Shown: positions 22,313-24,967 of the stretch, one piece after another
Numbering within the stretch: the stretch's first letter is position 1
Layout of the letters: every line of letters starts with the position of its first letter
Assembly (NCBI GenBank): GCA_003525905.1
Contig: DQIA01000030.1
Location: 1-24,967 of the forward strand
Reading direction: 5' to 3'
Source of the DNA: Clostridiales bacterium
Lineage (GTDB): Bacteria; Bacillota; Clostridia; Oscillospirales; Oscillospiraceae
Length of the DNA: 24,967 nt
Made by a program: the position numbers and the translations under genes
Notes under the pieces: generated by a model
What the model was told of the DNA's origin: nothing
Database searches by the model: none
What the model saw: only the letters and a program-made list of their open reading frames with translations

Positions 22313-23968
22313 ATGCTTCGCCTGCTGCACATTGAAAATATCGCCGTGATCGAGCAGGCGGATATCCTGTTTGAGCGCGGCTTTAACGTCATGACCGGCG
22401 AGACCGGCGCGGGCAAATCCATCGTCATCGACGCGATCTCCGCCATTCTCGGCGAGCGCGCCTACCGCGATATGATCCGCACCGGCGCGGCGCGCGCCGC
22501 CGTTCGCGCCATTTTTGACGATGTGCCGGAGCTTGCGTGGTTTGCCGAGAACAGTGTGCCCTATGACACGGAGGTCGTCGTACAGCGTGAGATCTATCTG
22601 GACGGAAAGAATCTCTGCCGCGTGAACGGCGTGGCCGTCACGGTCGGCATTCTGCGGAGGCTCGGCCTGCAGCTCATCAACATCCACGGCCAGCACGACT
22701 CCGCAGCGCTGTTTGATGAGAACTACCATCTGACATTTCTGGACAGCTTCGCTGCCGATGCGCCGCTGTTGGAGCAGTACCGCGCGCAGTTTTCCGTCAT
22801 GCAGAGCCTGCAGCGCGAAATGTCGCACCTGCGCATGGACGAGAGCGAGAAGCTTCGCCGCACGGAGACGCTGCGCTATCAGATCGATGAGATCGAGCGT
22901 GCGGCTCTGAAGCCGGATGAGGATACGCAGCTGGAGGCCCGCCGCCGCCTGCTGCAAAATGCCGAAAAGCTCTCGGACGGTCTGCGCGATGCCGCCGCCT
23001 GCCTGGACGGCGGAGACGAGGCGCAGGGCGCAGCCGCACTCTTAACGCAGGCGGAGCGTGATCTGGCGCACAGCGCACGCTTCGATGAGTCGCTGCAGCC
23101 GCTGCACGACACGATCGCGGACCTGATGTATCAGGCGCAGGACGCCGCCGAGCAGCTTCGCGACCGTCTGTACCGCCTGTCGTACTCCGCAGACGAGCTG
23201 GAGCAGCTTGAGGAGCGCCTCGACCTGCTGCACCGCCTGCGCCGGAAATACGGCGCGGACTGCGCGGCCATTCTGGACTACCTTGCCAGGGCAAAAGCGG
23301 AGCTGGAGGAGATCGAGTTCTCCGACGAGCGCCTGCAGCAGCTGGAAAAGCAGGTCGCCGCGGCGGAAGAGAAAGCACGGGAAACGGCCCTTCGCCTGCG
23401 CGAATGCCGAAAAGCGGCCTCAGAGGCCCTGACGGCGCGCGTGCTGGACGAGCTGTCCCAGCTGGATATGAAGAAAGTACAATTTGCCTGCCGCTTCACG
23501 GAGACGGATCTGACGCAGGACGGCATGGACGCCGTTTCGTTCTACATGTCCGCCAACCTCGGCGAGGCGCTCAAGCCGCTGAGCAAGGTCGCCTCGGGCG
23601 GCGAGCTGGCGCGCATCATGCTGGCGCTGAAAAACGTGCTGGCCGAGAGAGACCATGTGCCGACGCTGATCTTCGACGAGGTCGACACCGGTGTCTCCGG
23701 CCGGGCCGCTCAGCGTGTGGCGGAAAAGCTCCGCGCCCTGTCCCGCACGAAGCAGATCCTGTGCGTAACGCATCTGCCGCAGATCGCTGCGCTGGCGGAC
23801 ACGCATTTCCGCATCGCCAAGGCAGAGCACGACGGCCGCACGTTCACGAGCGTGACGCCGCTCGACTTTGAGGGGCGCAAGGCTGAGCTGGCCCGCATCA
23901 TCGGCGGCGCGAGCATCACGCCGACCACGCTGCAGAGCGCGGCGGAAATGTTGGAAAGTCGGACTTGA
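22313..23968 (+). CDS. recN: DNA repair protein RecN
   Basis: A 551-residue SMC-like ATPase that acts early in double-strand-break repair. Walker A is GETGAGKS (residues 29-36). Long arginine/glutamate-rich coiled coils occupy about 150-370, with the characteristic INIHGQHDS upstream of them. The C-terminal half has the ABC signature VASGGELARIMLALK and Walker B TLIFDEVDTGVSG, followed by CVTHLPQIAA. The length is normal. AAGGAG precedes the ATG by 7 bases. It is the last gene of the dxs operon, and the promoter of the next unit overlaps its stop codon. Confidence 0.96.
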   Translation: MLRLLHIENIAVIEQADILFERGFNVMTGETGAGKSIVIDAISAILGERAYRDMIRTGAARAAVRAIFDDVPELAWFAENSVPYDTEVVVQREIYLDGKNLCRVNGVAVTVGILRRLGLQLINIHGQHDSAALFDENYHLTFLDSFAADAPLLEQYRAQFSVMQSLQREMSHLRMDESEKLRRTETLRYQIDEIERAALKPDEDTQLEARRRLLQNAEKLSDGLRDAAACLDGGDEAQGAAALLTQAERDLAHSARFDESLQPLHDTIADLMYQAQDAAEQLRDRLYRLSYSADELEQLEERLDLLHRLRRKYGADCAAILDYLARAKAELEEIEFSDERLQQLEKQVAAAEEKARETALRLRECRKAASEALTARVLDELSQLDMKKVQFACRFTETDLTQDGMDAVSFYMSANLGEALKPLSKVASGGELARIMLALKNVLAERDHVPTLIFDEVDTGVSGRAAQRVAEKLRALSRTKQILCVTHLPQIAALADTHFRIAKAEHDGRTFTSVTPLDFEGRKAELARIIGGASITPTTLQSAAEMLESRT

Positions 23969-23993
23969 CAAAGCACCGGTTTTCTGTTAGGAT
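23965..23993 (+). promoter_or_regulatory. Sigma-A promoter of the tyrS T-box transcript
   Basis: A consensus TTGACA (23965-23970) is followed after 17 bases by TAGGAT (23988-23993). The -35 hexamer contains the TGA stop of recN (23966-23968). Transcription would start near 24000, right at the beginning of the T-box leader. Confidence 0.82.
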
Positions 23994-23999
23994 ACCCAT

Positions 24000-24259
24000 A
24001 GTAAAACGCTGTGATGGAATGAAGTACCCCCGTACTCCACGCGCAGAGAGCCGCCGGTCGGTGTAAGGCGGCAGGGAAGCGGGGCGAAATACCTTCCGGA
24101 GCGGCCGACCTGAACCTGCAGTAGGGCCGGACGGGTGCGCCCGATATCGCGCAGGAGTGTGGCTGCACTCCCCGAGCCCGCCGCTGTGAAGCGCCGGGGA
24201 TGACGAGGTGGTACCGCGTAGTTTTACGCCCTCTGTCCATTGGACAGAGGGCGTTTTTT
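24000..24259 (+). promoter_or_regulatory. T-box riboswitch, tyrosine-specific, controlling tyrS
   Basis: This leader of about 260 bases shows the T-box signatures in order: AGAGAG at 24045-24050, GGTGTAA shortly after, the specifier stretch GAAATACC with codon TAC (tyrosine) at 24090-24092, and the T-box sequence AGGTGGTACCGCG (24206-24218). The last forms the antiterminator when its UGG-side bulge pairs with uncharged tRNA. The competing terminator follows: a 12-bp stem (24227-24238 with 24242-24253) and six T's. Uncharged tRNA-Tyr should allow read-through into tyrS. The specifier matches the downstream gene, which supports the alignment. Confidence 0.96.
24227..24259 (+). terminator. T-box-controlled intrinsic terminator
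   Basis: A perfect 12-bp stem with a three-base loop (24239-24241) is followed by TTTTTT. It lies between the T-box sequence and the tyrS ribosome binding site and is the conditional terminator of the riboswitch. Confidence 0.95.
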
Positions 24260-24281
24260 ATGACAAAAACAGGAGGTAATT

Positions 24282-24967
24282 ATGAAACTTTATGACGAGC
24301 TTGTCGCCCGCGGCTTGATCGCGCAGGTGACGAATGAAGAAGCGATCCGCGAAATGATCGACAACGGCAAGGCCACGTTCTATATCGGCTTTGACTGCAC
24401 GGCAGACTCCCTGCATGTCGGCCATTTCATGGCCCTATGCCTGATGAAGCGCCTGCAGATGGCGGGCAATAAGCCCATCGCCCTCATCGGCGACGGCACG
24501 ACGATGATCGGCGACCCGTCGGGCCGCACCGACATGCGCCAGATGCTCACTGAGGAGACTATTGCGTATAATGCGGAGTGCTTCAAGCGTCAGATGGAGA
24601 AATTCATCGACTTCTCCGACGGCAAGGCGATCATGCTACGCAACTCTGCCTGGCTGAAGCCGCTGAACTATATCGAGCTGCTGCGCGAGGTCGGCGCCTG
24701 CTTCTCCGTCAACAACATGCTGCGCGCCGAGTGCTACAAGCAGCGCATGGAGAAGGGCCTGAGCTTCCTGGAATTCAACTACATGATCATGCAGAGCTAC
24801 GACTTCTACTACATGTTCCAGCACTACGGCTGCAACATGGAATTCGGCGGCAACGATCAGTGGAGCAACATGCTTGGCGGCACGGAGCTCATCCGCCGCA
24901 AGCTCGGCAAGGACGCCCACGCCATGACCATCACGCTGCTGCTCAACTCCGAGGGCAAGAAGATGGG
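24282..24967 (+). CDS. tyrS: Tyrosyl-tRNA synthetase, 5' part (runs off the window)
   Basis: The first 228 residues of a class I aminoacyl-tRNA synthetase that charges tRNA-Tyr. The HIGH-type motif is HVGH (residues 45-48), preceded by [11 protein letters not shown]. The tyrosine-specific [16 protein letters not shown] and the [16 protein letters not shown] and GGNDQWSNM segments follow. The window ends at NSEGKKMG, the start of the KMSKS-type loop, so about 180 C-terminal residues including the S4-like anticodon domain are missing. AGGAGG precedes the ATG by 6 bases. Expression is controlled by the tyrosine T-box directly upstream. The frame has no stop before the window edge. Confidence 0.97.
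   Translation, partial: MKLYDELVARGLIAQVTNEEAIREMIDNGKATFYIGFDCTADSLHVGHFMALCLMKRLQMAGNKPIALIGDGTTMIGDPSGRTDMRQMLTEETIAYNAECFKRQMEKFIDFSDGKAIMLRNSAWLKPLNYIELLREVGACFSVNNMLRAECYKQRMEKGLSFLEFNYMIMQSYDFYYMFQHYGCNMEFGGNDQWSNMLGGTELIRRKLGKDAHAMTITLLLNSEGKKM

Noticed and set aside
23710..24240. A 176-codon minus-strand open frame across the recN end and T-box
   Set aside because: It overlaps the recN coding region and the clearly structured T-box leader and has no family resemblance.
1..24967. CRISPR arrays, tRNA or rRNA genes, insertion sequences with transposases
   Set aside because: No regularly spaced repeats, no clover-leaf sequences and no transposase-like proteins were found on either strand.

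Overview
The window is about 25 kb of GC-rich DNA (roughly 60-65% G+C by eye) from a spore-forming member of the Clostridia. Three things place it there: a complete spoIIIAA-AH operon, the tepA-spoIIIE pair, and the Firmicute operon nusB-xseA-xseB-ispA-dxs-tlyA-nadK-argR-recN. The high G+C and the protein style suggest an Oscillospiraceae-type gut or anaerobic lineage; that placement is inference. Nothing phage- or plasmid-like is present, and I see no tRNA, rRNA or CRISPR array.

Layout. (1) 1-1.1 kb: a small TSCPD-domain gene on the minus strand, divergent from tepA. (2) 1.1-5.3 kb: a UppP-family membrane protein that lacks the family's catalytic residues, then the DNA translocase SpoIIIE/FtsK, then an ECF transporter S component. 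A roughly 165-bp imperfect inverted-repeat element (5310-5472) and a strong terminator (5509-5541) follow. (3) 5.59-10.24 kb: all eight spoIIIA genes, tightly packed, behind a possible sigma-E promoter. (4) 10.3-14.6 kb: an Asp23 gene with its own promoter, then nusB, a TsaD/Kae1-like paralogue, xseA, xseB and ispA, mostly overlapping. (5) 14.6-16.8 kb: xdhC and, on the opposite strand, a threonine-aldolase-type PLP lyase, meeting at a bidirectional terminator. (6) 16.8-18.3 kb: an AT-rich regulatory stretch, a roughly 650-nt gene-free but highly structured transcript, and a basic four-helix membrane protein. I call the last two OLE RNA and OapA. (7) 18.3-24.0 kb: dxs, tlyA, nadK, argR, recN. 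(8) 24.0 kb to the end: a tyrosine-specific T-box leader and the 5' part of tyrS.

The standout system is the OLE RNA-OapA ribonucleoprotein cassette. It sits just upstream of dxs, in the isoprenoid/ExoVII/argR/recN neighbourhood where OLE RNAs are known to occur. In this genome it is separated from ispA by the xdhC/lyase pair and has its own sigma-A promoter. That promoter probably also drives oapA and dxs through recN. The RNA identification rests on genomic context, length, absence of a plausible ORF, several stems visible in the sequence, and the adjoining OapA-like protein. I could not run a covariance search.

Secondary points of interest are the UppP homologue with substituted active-site residues beside spoIIIE, the inverted-repeat element, the Kae1 paralogue, and a tandem-repeat acidic tail on NusB.
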